A stretch of DNA of 64,000 bases from Symmetrospora coprosmae (lineage: Eukaryota; Basidiomycota; Cystobasidiomycetes; Symmetrosporaceae), in contig VUYT01000010.1 of NCBI GenBank assembly GCA_008802785.1, positions 496,001-560,000 on the forward strand, given 5' to 3'. Below the pieces are notes generated by a model, which worked only from the letters and a program-made list of their open reading frames with translations, ran no database searches and was not told the origin of the DNA. The translations under genes were made by a program, and so were the position numbers. Shown in pieces: positions 53,315 to 64,000 of this stretch (position 1 is its first letter; each line of letters starts with the position of its first letter).

Positions 53315-54515
53315 ATGGGTGGACCACCCCTGCCACCCTCTTACCCTCCGCACCGCGAGAATTTTGTCCGAGGTGACCTGAGCCTCTCAAGTACCCTTAC
53401 AGCGATGTCGGGGATAGATACGCAAGGAGCTGGCCTCTCTAGCGCATCTGAGCGTTCTGTCCGCATTCTATGGATCAGACATGGCGAGGTTCGCTTCCGA
53501 GGTCATTTGCTGGCACTCGCCTATGTCCGCCGGAACTGACAGCTCACGCGTCCGCACTGATGCTCGCAGACCGAAGACAATGCGCGCAAGATCATCCAAG
53601 TGCGCGCCCGAGCTCTCTTCCTTGAATGCTGCGCCAAGGGCTGAAGGGCGAGGCACTCCTGACAGGGTCACATTGACACCGCGCTCAACGATGCAGGCGT
53701 CGCACAGGCTGAAAAGACCCGCGATGCGCTCGCCAACACTCGTATCGACGTGTGCTATACGAGCGACCTGTCGCGGGCGAAGCGAACCGCCGAAATCATC
53801 ATGGAGGCGCACGCCGATAGTCCCTTGATCGTGGACGCACGAATCAAGGAGAAGGCGCTTGGACTTCTCGAGGGAACCGTCTACTACAAGCCACATCCGC
53901 CCGAGGTCATGGAAAGCATAGAGCCGCTCGAGACATTCACGAAGCGCCTGCTCGACTTCTTTGACGCGATGTTCCCGCTCGACTCGAAAGGCAAATCCGC
54001 AGCGACTTCCATCATTCCCGATCTCGAGATGAAGCGCAACATTACCGTCCTTGTCGTGTCCCATGGCGGACCTATCAAGGTCCTCCTGCCCACTCTGTGG
54101 AAGCGCCGGAACGTGATATGGGATCCCTCAGCCGAAGAACGTGGACGGCAACTCAAGTATCGAGTCTGGAACTGCTCCATATCGGAGCTAGTCATGAAGC
54201 CGTGTCACCCCGATGATGATCGGGCGCCTTCGCAGAAAGCACCTCCGAGAAACGGATGGACGGGCGTGGTGACCAGGTGAGTAGGCAAGCGGCCTGACAG
54301 CGGGCTTGAGATAGACACTGTTGACCGGGAAGATGCACTCTCTGCTCATCGATGTGTGATACAGGTTCGCTGATACCTCGCACCTGGATGGAGCGCTCGC
54401 TGCACCCCGCGAAGGCACATCAGCCGATGACGTGGCTGACGAGCCGCAGGAGGAGGCCAAACGGAAGCAGCAGGTGCAGGAGACTGTCCAGTGGTTTGAT
54501 CCGGATAAGCCGTGA
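53315..54515 (+). CDS. Histidine phosphatase superfamily (phosphoglycerate-mutase-like) protein
   Basis: The catalytic motif RILWIRHGE (RHG) is followed, after a GTTCGC...CTCGCAG intron, by TEDNARKIIQ and, after another, by GHIDTALNDAGVAQAEKTRD. This matches the usual RHGET...G-x-x-D-x-x-L-x-x-G-x-x-QA start, with the HG/ET pair split by an intron. YTSDLSRAKRTAEIIMEAH supplies the second Arg and VVSHGGPIKVLLPTLW the second His. A disordered Pro-rich stretch precedes the domain. A last intron near 54278-54363 leads to FADTSHLDGALAAPREG and the end VQWFDPDKP. Members include fructose-2,6-bisphosphatase-like and acid phosphatase-like enzymes; the substrate is unknown. The ATG could be 53315 or 53402. 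Confidence 0.85.
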
Positions 54516-54703
54516 CGGGCGGTTCCGGATCAGGCCTCCGGTAAGCGCAGTAGGGAGCGTCCGGAAGGAGCCCGGCATGCGAAACGACCAATTAGATAAG
54601 ACTGCAAGCTAGTTGTACACTGTTGGAGGACGGTTCTAGACAGATTGGCGCTGAGATCTATCGGGTAACTCGTGTCTGACAGTCCTTGGCACCAACCCCT
54701 TGC

Positions 54704-57700
54704 TTATTGCGGTCTCTGCTGATCCACGAAAGGGTCGCTATGCTGATTTGCGTCAGCCTGATTAAGGGGCGGGTCAACCGAGATGACGTGCATAGCAGGC
54801 TGCCCGCTCTCGTATGCTGGCGCGCGCATGCGCGATGGCGTGGGTGGCTCTGGCTGCTCGCCGAGAGTGGACACCGTCCCCGAGCGGTTCTTCTTGCTCT
54901 TGCTGCGCCCGATGCTTCCGGGACTGGCGATCGAAGGGATGCTGAAGGCGACAGGACCGAGCTTCACTGAGCGCGAACGCTTGCGCCTGTCCGCCGTGGG
55001 TCCCAGTATGGACGCTGGTCTGCTACCCGTAGACCGACGTGGGTATGGATCCTCGTCCTGGACAGACGGGAGAAGGTGGTCAGTCCGGATCGAAGCATTT
55101 CTAAACAGACGCATGGTCAAACTCACGAAGGCAAAGCCTCTGCTCGACACAGGCACGAGATTTCCCTCGGCGTCTGTCATACGCCTGCCCTGCTGAGCGA
55201 GTGTCTGCATTGCAAGGCCCTCGTCTGGGTCCGCCGATCCTGCCTTGGCAGACTTGCTGGGGTATGGAGTACGACGAGCACCGGTTGGGATGGCTGGGTC
55301 GTTGGCGAAGTCGTGGTCAGGATTCTGCTTGTGGATGTATTTCAGGATGTCGACATCTGACGAGCGGTAGTTCTCGTTCCAGTACCGCATGAAGTACTTT
55401 GGCAGGAACGACGTAATGATGCAGATGAGGAGGCCGAACCACCAATATGCGGCCGGCCAGAGGAACGAGTTGAGGCCATAGAAGAGAGTCCAGATCCATC
55501 CAGGTCTGATGGCAGCATACACGGCTGTGTAGCAGAGGATGAGGACCGGCCCAACAAGAACCGAGCCGAGCACCCACCAATTCCACGCAAAGGTATTGAA
55601 ACCCTGGTAGAGATTGGTAATGATGACGGCAGCAATAGCCATGACGGTCGAGAACTCGTACATGATGACCTCGTATCCATCCGAGCGTGCCGAGATTGTG
55701 TCGTATGTGTAGAGGAGGAAGAAGTAGCAGATAGCGGACTGGAGAATGAAGCGTGGTCAGCGGGGTGTTCCACAAGTGCGCCATCGCCACGCGCAACACT
55801 CACGGCGTAGATACCGTCAATCATGTAGTAGGTGAATCTCTTCAAGCCGAACCAAGCATTCTGGATACCGTAGCGGTAGACCTCCGGCACGGCCATGATG
55901 ACTCGCTGGTCGAGGTTGCGATCGAAGATACCCATGGCAAGCACCGGCAGAAGCGTCCAGAAGACGTTCCAGAACAGGATGAGCTGAAGAAAGCGGGAGA
56001 GTCCCGACCCATCAGCTTTGTGCTCGTGGGCGAGCGCAGTGCAGACCACTCACGGTGTACTCGTAGACAGTCGTGGTCGAGAAGGCGCAGTAGAACTGGA
56101 AGAAGAACAGGATGCCGATACCAATGATCTCCTTATAGAAGAAGTTGACGATGAGCTCCGAGTTGCGCATGTATGACCAGTGCCCATGGATGAAGAGGAG
56201 CCGGCATAGGAATCTGAACTGGCCGATGGCGTAGTCGGACGAGTTGACGGCCTGCAAGCCCTCCTCGCCTGCAACTCCGATACCAACGTCGGCAGCCTGG
56301 ATCATCGAGACATCGTTGGCGCCGTCGCCGATGGCCAGACACATAACGCCCAGACCCTCCTTGACGAGCTTGACGACGAGAGCCTTCTGAAGCGGTGAAA
56401 CTCGGCAGCAGATGACGGCCTTGCATCGCGTTGCGAGGAAGAGTAGCATCTCCTTGCTGAACTCCTCGCTCAGGACGTGCTGCAGCGATCCGCCATCAAT
56501 GACGAGCCCGAAACCGCCGGGCTTCTTGCCATTGTCATCATCGAGGAACTCGGAGAGGCCAGAGATGCCAGAAGCGCGCCGGTCAATGTGCGGAACCGAG
56601 CGCCGGCTACTTGTGCGGCGCTGACCCCTAGCCCGGTCAATGCTGTGCCGACTGCGAGACTGTTGACGCTCCAGGTAGTCGTGAGGCTGGTATTCGAAGT
56701 CATCGATAGCATCCTGCGCATCGAAGAAGTTGACGAGGGCCGTCCGCATTTGGTTGTATGCCGATTTAGGCGTGCCGTATTCTCCGCCCTTGATGATGAT
56801 AAGGTTCATATCCCGAGTGAGCAGATTCGAGCTCATGCCGATGGCGATTGCCGTTTCGAGCTTGTCTCCGGTGGCGACCCAAACCTAACAATGCGAGCAG
56901 ATGGTCAGGACGTGCGGCGTGACGCAATCTCGGCGCGATGGCAACCTACCTTGATGCCAGCTCGCTTGAGATCTGCGATAGCCTCCGGTACACCATCCTG
57001 GAGCTTGTCCTCGATGGCGGTCGCTCCCAGCAGGGTGAGCTCCCCTTCGATTTCGGCCGACACGCGCTCAATGACCTCGTCTCGCCCCTCGACCATAACG
57101 ATGGCGTTGTGGTATCGCGCTGCCCAGTCATTGTACTCCTCGACGGAGAGTGTCTTGTATGCTAGAGTGAGCGTGCGAAGACCTTCCGATGCAAACTCTT
57201 GCAGATGGTTATCGGTGGTCTTCTTGTAGGCGTCATCGCCAGCACGCAGTCGCTCAAAGATGACGTTGTCGGCCCCCTTCGCGAAGAGGATGACGGGACT
57301 GTCGCGCTCGGGCTCGCCGTCTGAGCCGAGTTTGCGCAGAAGGACCGACATTCGCTTGCGTGCAGAGGTGAATTCGAGCGTCTCGAGCAGCTCGTACTGA
57401 TCCAGAATCTTGGAGTCCGGCGTCTGAAGGTTGAGCGTTTCTCTGTCGCGTCCGCGGAAGACAAAGCCAGCATCGGCGGCCGCTTGCACGAGGGCGGCCT
57501 CGTCTGGCGACTGCGCCTTGTACTCGAGATGCCCTTCGCCGTCGTCCGAAGCGAGGACAGTGTGGCACAGGCCAAGGTTGGTGAAGAACATGCGGATCCG
57601 CTCGGCACGCTCGCCGCCTGCTGCGAGGTCGCTATCGATGGCGCTGTCGTGGAAAGGTGCCTGGACCTCAGCAGCCAGTTTGACAGGCTTGAGGTCCTTG

Positions 57701-60225
57701 TCTGCAATGCCGACTTTGGCGCTCGACGCGCCGACTTGGGTGTCGTCGCCGGACGAGGACGTGTTCGAGCCAGAAGCACCACCGCGCGTCATGCCAAGCT
57801 GGGTATTCTCGGCCTCATCCTGACGCTCGGCCTGCCCCTTTCCGGCGTGTTCGGGCACGACAATCCCCTCTGGCACCTGCCCGTCTCCCTTGTAAACTCG
57901 ACCACCGATGGAGCAGTGACGGAACTGCATGCTGTTCTGAGTAAGTGTTCCGGTCTTATCGCTAAAGATGTACTCGATCTGACCCAGATCGTCCGACAGG
58001 TTCCACGAGCGCGCCATGGTCCTCCTTCCCGTCGGCTCGTAGCGGATCTCGTCATCGGCCCAGATGTAGAAGGCCTGGACGAGGCGCACGAACTCGATGG
58101 AGATGTACAGCGAGATGGGGACGATGTTCTGAAACGTGATGAGCGCGTTGGCGAATGCGATAAGACCGTTGATCTGGGGGTTATCTCCACCCCGATCGGC
58201 GCCGTACATCCAGGGTGCGTTCTGACCGAAGTAGCGGACTTCGAGGATGTGGTCACCAATGGCGCACATGACACACATGGCTGCAAGGAGGGCTAAGTTC
58301 CAGAATCTACGGGCGTCATGTAAGTGAGCCTGCGGTCCAGGCAATGCATGAAGGGCGGTACGGGCACTTACACCATCGGATTCATCAGGCGTTCAACACG
58401 ACTGCGCTTGCTTGGCGTCCCGCCAGAGTTCATGACAATTTTGGTGTCGATGCCGGTAAAGACGACGAGGCCGATGACCCACTCGGTGTTCCTGAGGACA
58501 CACCCGCGGAGGAGGACGGTATTAAGGTTGACAGGTGCACGAGCGGGCTGACCGTCCTTGCCGAGCTGGCCGTCGTGCATCTCGATGCTCGCAGAGTACT
58601 TGAACATGTTTACATCGGGCGCCTCGGAGCGGACGAGGAACTTTGCTTGCGACGCAAGGCGCGCGTTCCGGATGTGCGTGAGCTCTGGTACCGCTTGCCG
58701 CACCTTGAGATTCGTTTCGCCGTCCAGATTCTTCGTCTCGAGATAGCACACGTTCTCCTCCTCTGACGTGGCGCAGATGATGATGTCTGGGTGCGGAGAT
58801 GCGGTAGATCAGCATCGCGCTCAGTGGCGCCTAGCCTACGTAAGCAGAAGCACCCACCCGCAGGCAATGATTCGTTCTCGCGCAGGCGGATAAAGTCGCC
58901 CACTCGGACATCCTCCCAGCGACTCTTGCGCCAGTGTGCTCTGTCTGGGCCCGCGCTAGCCTCTGGTGTCTCGATGCCAGCGGTCGCAGAGTGCCCCACG
59001 CTGGACCCGCTGACCCGCTGCGTTTGCTGCTGCTGATGCGGAAGGTTGTGGTCGTCCTCATCATCGAAGAGGACACTCTGCATTGGCGGCGCTCCTGCCT
59101 GAGGCATGCCGTGCTTCTGATCGCCCTTGCCCCCGAGCAGTCCTGCGAGTCCGCCGCCGCCACCACCTCCAGCAGCCCCACCGGACTTTGAGCTCTTGCT
59201 CACAGCGCGCTTCCTGCTTCCCCACCAGTTCCTCCGACCGCCTGCGAGCGACTGGCGATCTGCTGCATCAAAGTCGTCGGGCGTCACGCCGTCGTCGCCC
59301 ATGGCTAGCTGGGCGCTCGTCAAGCCTTCCTTCTCGGCCTTCTCCGAGTCCTTCTCTGCGTTCTTAGCCGCTCGACGCTTACTCCCCAGCGCAGGGAAGA
59401 TGTTGCCGACCCAGCGGAGCGAGATGCCACGCGATTTGGGCGTCGTCATATTTGGGTTGTGCACGCCCGGTCCAGCGAGGACGTGACAGCCGATGTTGTT
59501 GATGAAGCGGTCCGACTGGTGCCGCTTCAGGTCCTCGTACGCGTCTTTGAGCGCCGTGATGGCGAGCACAGCCAGCAAGGGCAATGCTGCGAGCGCGGGC
59601 GAGACGTTCGAGAACCGCGGGAAGAATTGCAGGACTGCGACCACCAAGAAGAAGATGTTGGCGATGCGGCGGAACTGCTCGAGCATGTTCTTGGGGAGGA
59701 AGGTCACGACATTGTACTTGGACGTAGTGACCTGCGAGGCGAACGATGTCAACCTGCTGAGCGAAGGTCGAGCATTGTCACGGCCTCCGACGCGGGCTCA
59801 CTTGATTGCTCGGGTACATCCAGTGCTGCTGTGCTTGCTTCCCGACTTTCCGGTCGACCTGATCGGGCGGGACATTGCCCTGCTTGATCTGCTTCTTTCC
59901 CGCTGATGTCGGCGCCCAGACCTCATGCGGCAAGGGCATGTCTACGAAGATGGTTCTCGGCACAGGCGGCGGGCGCTTGCGTTCCAGCAAGGTGAGGGCG
60001 TCGAAGTCTCCGACTGGAAGGCGGGACAACGGCAAGACGCAGCTCAGCATGTGCAAGGGCACGATACACGTCCTCCCTCGACGTCCGGTGTCACTCACCC
60101 TTCTTCCAGAACCGCGTGTAGGCGTTCCCGTTGCCTCGCCGGCGGATGGCTTTTGGCGTGACTGGGACATCCTGCGGACGCTCCACGTTGGCCGGGGTGG
60201 TCCCCGTTTGGAAGATCTCGGGCAT
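54704..60225 (-). CDS. P4-ATPase phospholipid flippase (Dnf/Drs2 group)
   Basis: This flippase moves phospholipids to the cytosolic leaflet of the plasma or Golgi-endosomal membrane. The start is MPEIFQTGTTPANVERPQDV (60225). Early exons carry LPHEVWAPTSAGK and then TTSKYNVVTFLPKNMLEQF and RRIANIFF, typical of Dnf1/2-type enzymes. The actuator motif appears as LDGETNLK, the phosphorylation site as FSDKTGTLTQNSMQF, the nucleotide-domain FVFRGRDRETL and SARKRMSVLL, and the hinge as GDGANDVSMIQAADVGIGV. The final membrane segments include QFYCAFSTTTVYEYT, WNWWVLGSVLVGPVLILCYT and AAYWWFGLLICIITSFLPKY. The C-tail is basic and Ser/Pro-rich and ends SDPFVDQQRPQ. A Lys-rich and Gly-rich insertion lies before the actuator domain. 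Roughly nine exons are implied. Flippases of this group usually need a Cdc50/Lem3 partner, not seen here. Confidence 0.93.
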
Positions 60226-61093
60226 CTTGGGTTGTCTGCACTATCCAGATCTGCTCTGCTGTATGTCGTCAATGAGAGTGGTGGCGTCGCCGCGGTGGCT
60301 TTCCCGTCTGGGCAGATCTTGCGGAGATGTCTCTGCTTGCCAGGGTCGCAGCAGCAGTAGTAGGCTCTCTTTTCTTCCCTGTCCTACTGTCTCTGCTTGC
60401 CAAAATGCTCTGCTCTCCAGTTCCCTTGCGTCTCGTCTCCTGTGCGCCTGTCGCACCTCCTCCCCCAGCTTCGGTGCAGACAGACCGACGTGACAAAGGC
60501 GGCGTAAGCGTCCAAGGCTGTCGGAGTGCCGGTCTGCAGTGTCGAAGTGCAGTCAAGGAAGCGCCAGAGATGTGTTGCTGTATTTGATCGCTCTCTCCCC
60601 TTGTCTTGTCCTGCTGCTGTCCCTTTCCTGCTTTGCTCCTCTCTCTCCCCTCCTGCCTGCCTGCTTGCCCTGCGCGGCAGCCCGAATCGAGAGGGTGTGC
60701 TGCCGACGGGGATAGCTGCGCTCCTGCTGTTGCCCTGGCTGCCCTACTTGGCTGCAACAACGATTGATGCGACGTGCAGAGCACAAAGAGCAAGCTGCTC
60801 TTGCAGAAATGCGTATGCTCGCTCGCAGAAATGCAGTCGGAGCGGGAGCGGGAGGGGCAGCAAGCGACTGACTGATGGGGTCCGCCAGGCTGACACACTC
60901 CGGCTCCGTAAAGGGTCAGACCAGGCACGCACGCGCTCGGCCAGGTGAGGGGACGATCGGGATCAGGACAGCGCGCTCGGCCGAGCACACCACCACGGAA
61001 AGCTGCCTGTCTGTAATATTCGGGTTACAGCATTGCATTGACTTCGCTTTATCTCTGAGCAGACGCCGCCCGTGACCGAGCGCGTACCGAGCT
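60226..61093. other. Intergenic region
   Basis: About 870 bp between the flippase start and the stop of the NAPE-PLD-like gene. The part near 60595-60670 is pyrimidine-rich on the plus strand, hence purine-rich in the direction of the flippase. I see no supported gene. Confidence 0.5.
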
Positions 61094-63342
61094 TCACGGC
61101 GAGGGCGACTCGATGCTAACGCCGCGCCCGATATCGAGCAGCGCAAACGCCGAAGACGAACGTGTCTCCTCGCGACTGACTGTCCAGTCCTCTGTGCAAC
61201 GCCGCAGAGGGACATCTGCCTGCTCACACGCTTCGTTGAGCATCTCGACTGACCACAGCATCTGCGCAGGTGGCAGGGCAGTGTTAGCGCGCGGCCGACC
61301 GACCGACCTCTAAGGAGGGGCTAGCACTCACTTCGTCACGGTTCACAAAGGTTCCAAAATGGATGGGTACGCTCAGCTTCGACTTCAAATCCATGTGCAT
61401 CGCTAGCGCATCCTCGGGCGTCGCATGGCACTTGCGGGTGAAGGCCGTTGGCTTGAGCTATGCCAGTTCCCGGCACAGACAGGCGCGCGTCAGCAATAGG
61501 TGCCTGCCTGCCTGAATATCAACGAGCAGACAGGCCTACCCGGAGACCGAGTCGGGAGAGGAAGGACAGGCATCCGCCGCGCCAGATGGGGATGAACGCC
61601 AGGTCGAACCCGCCAAAGTGCGCGCCGATCTCGGCGAAGGCCGGGCAGACGGGCCCGTCAGGCCCCGCGCGGTATCCAGTGTCTCTGGAAGGTTGCCATA
61701 CAACCTGATTCAGCTGTTTACCGCTCCAATGCGAAGGCTGCGCAGCACTCACCCGCCAAAGTACACCGCCTGCCGCTGCATGCGCGTCTCTCCGGTCTTC
61801 CCGGCAGTAAAGAGCTTTGAAATGTCAAGAGACGTCGATCCATGCTTTTCGTCACTGTCTGCAATGTGCTCGACGACCCAGCTACTCCACAGGCTCTTGT
61901 TCCAGTCGACGAGCCGGCGGCCTGTGGCAATGTGCGTCAGCATTCGCCCGTTCTGGCGCCAAAGCAGGAGGCGCGTCGGACTCACTGCTCCCGTGCTGTG
62001 CAGGTGTGCAAGTGATGCGGATGTACGAGCTCGGAGATGCGCTGTCTCTGCTCAGCTTTTGTCTTTCCATGCCATCATCGTCATCAACCCCGACCATCTC
62101 GGTACCGACGTGGGCATCAGGTAGCATCACCTCGTCCCACCAGTCCATGCTGTGCAGACGCTCCGCCCGTACTCCGGCTGTGAGAAGGGGTTGCTCATTA
62201 CCCAGCGGAAGGAAGAAGCGAGTATGCTCGCCGCCGGGGCGAGCGACGAGCCGCACAATGGTGGCTCGGTCGAGGTGGTCGTAGCTACGGCGAGCGCGAG
62301 TCTCAGTCAGCTTGAGCACCTCGTCGACCGGACGGACAGGACGGATCCGGGTAGCAGGACAGCGTACTGGTTGTGGGATATGCAGACGTAATCGATATGG
62401 GGAAGGTCGTCGACTGTGCACGGCGCCGGCAGGAACCGTTTCGGGCTACAGGTCCTCTAGGCATCAGTACGGCTTGTCCGTAGCGGTCGCCGAAACGCTC
62501 GTCCAGAGTCCTGCACCCACCCGACAAAGGAAAAAGGCGATACTCGTGCGCTGAAGACCGGATCAAAGAGTACGTTGATCGGCCGGCTTTTCCCTGCGAT
62601 AGCAAACTGCACGAGAACGCTCTGCGCACATAGCGGGCAAGTCTCTCAGCCGGCTTTCTCCATCAGCCCAGTGGCATACGGATACTCACAGCATGCCCGA
62701 GCCATGTCGAGTGCGTCCCGGGTCCGTCCAGAGAGGTCCAAAACCTTGGTTTCTTCACGAGTATAGCTGATGAGACCAGTAATTCCGCACGATGAGTTCG
62801 ATCGAGCAAGGAGCACGGTAATACGTTTGGCAACTGTCGCGCCATCGCTCACCTTGTGCTCGGACAGACTCGCTGAATGCTCTGCTCCGCTCGAAGGGCT
62901 TATTGAGGAGATCCTTGATCGTGGAGCCCTGCGCAGATGGCCAGGGGTTGCGGAATCCGCCGTCCCATCGTCGTGTCGCTGCCTCGTGCGCCCCAGTCAC
63001 GCTACTCTGTGCGGGAACGCGAGGCACTTCGATGAGCGTGCTATCTGAGAACGTTGATGAGTGTGAGACGACTTTGGCGACGGGTTCTGTACGTGGAAGC
63101 TCTGCGGATCCCGACTTCTTTGGTATCAGGGTGTCCGCGCTCGCCGACCTGATCATGGGCAGAGGTAGCTCGATGGGAATGAGACGGGGAGATGCGGGAG
63201 AATTGCTCTGAGCTACAGAGACTGTCGGCATGGACTTGCGGAACTTGCCAGAAGAGCTGGAGAGCATAAGGGCGCAGCGCATGGCGTTGGACAGGGCAGC
63301 CAGGGTAAAGCAGGAGGGTGAATCAGTCGGCGTCAAAGGCAC
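61094..63342 (-). CDS. NAPE-PLD-like metallo-beta-lactamase-fold phospholipase
   Basis: The N-terminus is basic and Ser-rich. The family block RRWDGGFRNPWPSAQGSTIK and DLLNKPFERSRAF follows. Later exons encode VKKPRFWTSLDGPG, SVLVQFAIAGKSRPINVLFD and SPKRFLPAPCTVDDLPHIDY. The zinc-binding motif ISHNHYDHLD (HxHxDH) is assembled across an intron. Then come RFFLPLGNEQ, DWWDEVMLPDA, TPAQH, DWNKSLWSSWVV, DTGYRAGPDG, FIPIW, ATPEDALAMHMDL and PIHFGTF. These follow human NAPE-PLD and yeast Fmp30 in order. The family cleaves N-acyl-phosphatidylethanolamine to N-acylethanolamine and phosphatidic acid. About nine exons are needed and all the metal ligands I can place are present. The stop is at 61096-61094. 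The first ATG at 63342 is a choice by open frame only. Confidence 0.88.
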
Positions 63343-64000
63343 ATAGCAGGATGCGGGTGCAGTTCAAGATGCGAGTGACAGCGATTGCGAGCGAGCGTCA
63401 CTGCAGTCACACGCTGGTACGTTCGACTAACCCGTAAATCCTACCGGAGGGCTGCAAGGCGTCAAGCCCAGCACTAACAGTGAGAGAGCGTGAACCAGGA
63501 CCAGCCATGGTTTAGGAGAGATGACTCGCAGAGTCTCCAGTTAGTGAGTGTGGTATAGAGCGAAGGGTTGATGATCAGAATCAGGCAGGTCAGACGTCCC
63601 CTCTGCATGTCGCGCCTGTCGAAGGGGCAGGGTCCCCTTGACGGTACTGATACAGTGGCTGGTCCGGACAAGCGGTGCGGGCGAGGTGGTGCCTGAGAAT
63701 GAAATGAAGATGATTCTGCAGGCTGTCGCAGACTCAGCCGTCAGTTGCCGCGCTGATGAAAGAGAGGCTAGCAGCCTTCCATCTGTCCGTCTGCGGGCAC
63801 GGCGTCTCTACTGAGCACCGGCAGTGCTCTGCATTGCTCGCGACAAGGCCCGCTCGAGACCGCTCCCGCGCACTGTTATACTCTGCTGTCGCTCATACAA
63901 TGTATATGACGGCCAGGCTGATGCAGCTCCTCCTCTCGTGGTGCAGAGCGAAGCCGAGCGAGGTTCCGCTGCCAGCTGACTTCGCCCCTTTGCCCTTGTC
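63343..64000. other. Right-edge region, no supported gene
   Basis: About 660 bp upstream of the NAPE-PLD-like gene. It contains only short open frames without recognisable domains. It may include that gene's promoter and the edge of a neighbour. Confidence 0.45.

Noticed and set aside
1-64000. tRNA genes or mobile elements
   Set aside because: Reading for the T-loop GGTTCGANTCC pattern, terminal inverted repeats, reverse transcriptase or transposase motifs gave nothing convincing; a tRNAscan-SE and RepeatMasker run would be decisive.

Overview
The window looks like a gene-dense, GC-rich stretch of a basidiomycete nuclear genome. Most genes are split by many short GT-AG introns of about 50-100 nt. 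The gene set (Sin3, Mrp51-type mitoribosomal protein, P4-ATPase, PP2A methylesterase, acyl-CoA oxidase, two F-box-like proteins, a DUF3632 protein, a zinc-cluster protein) is fungal. The style resembles Ustilaginomycotina, but that is an inference. I recognised no transposon, retroelement, CRISPR array, rRNA or tRNA. All exon maps were worked out by hand from reading frame, splice-site and phase consistency.

Layout, left to right. 1-948 (-): 5' part of an insulysin-type M16 protease, cut by the window edge. 1691-6057 (+): a double-PHD-finger protein whose N-terminal half is a triplicated, unrecognised Cys/His module with conserved intron positions. 7226-8242 (-): Siw14-like phosphatase. 8627-9089 (+): three-exon gene for a 77-residue hydrophilic protein. 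9622-12858 (+): transketolase with 13 exons, one only 11 nt long. 13082-14919 (-): SET-domain methyltransferase. 15120-21023 (-): the SIN3 corepressor, with a 24-nt microexon and a duplicated CCAAT-box segment upstream. 21710-23045 (-): secreted protein with two double-psi beta-barrel domains joined by an EEPK-repeat linker. 24032-25271 (-): unrecognised membrane protein. 25639-27317 (+): PP2A methylesterase. 27595-30676 (+): peroxisomal acyl-CoA oxidase with a 10-nt microexon.

Middle and right. 31125-35459 holds two tail-to-tail F-box-like genes and a DUF3632 gene, an accessory-looking cluster. It is followed by mitoribosomal bS1m/Mrp51 (35489-37303, -) and a Prx-like AhpC/TSA enzyme fused to a 426-residue disordered N-terminus (37826-40229, -). 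41880-45505 (-) holds an AT-hook protein and an unrecognised small protein. A zinc-cluster protein (45758-48174, +) is divergent from them. A long disordered basic protein (49391-53086, +) has its frame broken by an exact 67-bp tandem duplication that may act as a newly born intron. Then come a histidine-phosphatase-fold enzyme (53315-54515, +), a P4-ATPase lipid flippase (54704-60225, -) and a NAPE-PLD-type metallo-beta-lactamase-fold lipase (61094-63342, -).

There is no operon-like logic. The genes cover central carbon metabolism (transketolase), peroxisomal beta-oxidation, chromatin control (SIN3, PHD, SET, AT-hook), lipid asymmetry and turnover (flippase, NAPE-PLD) and mitochondrial translation.
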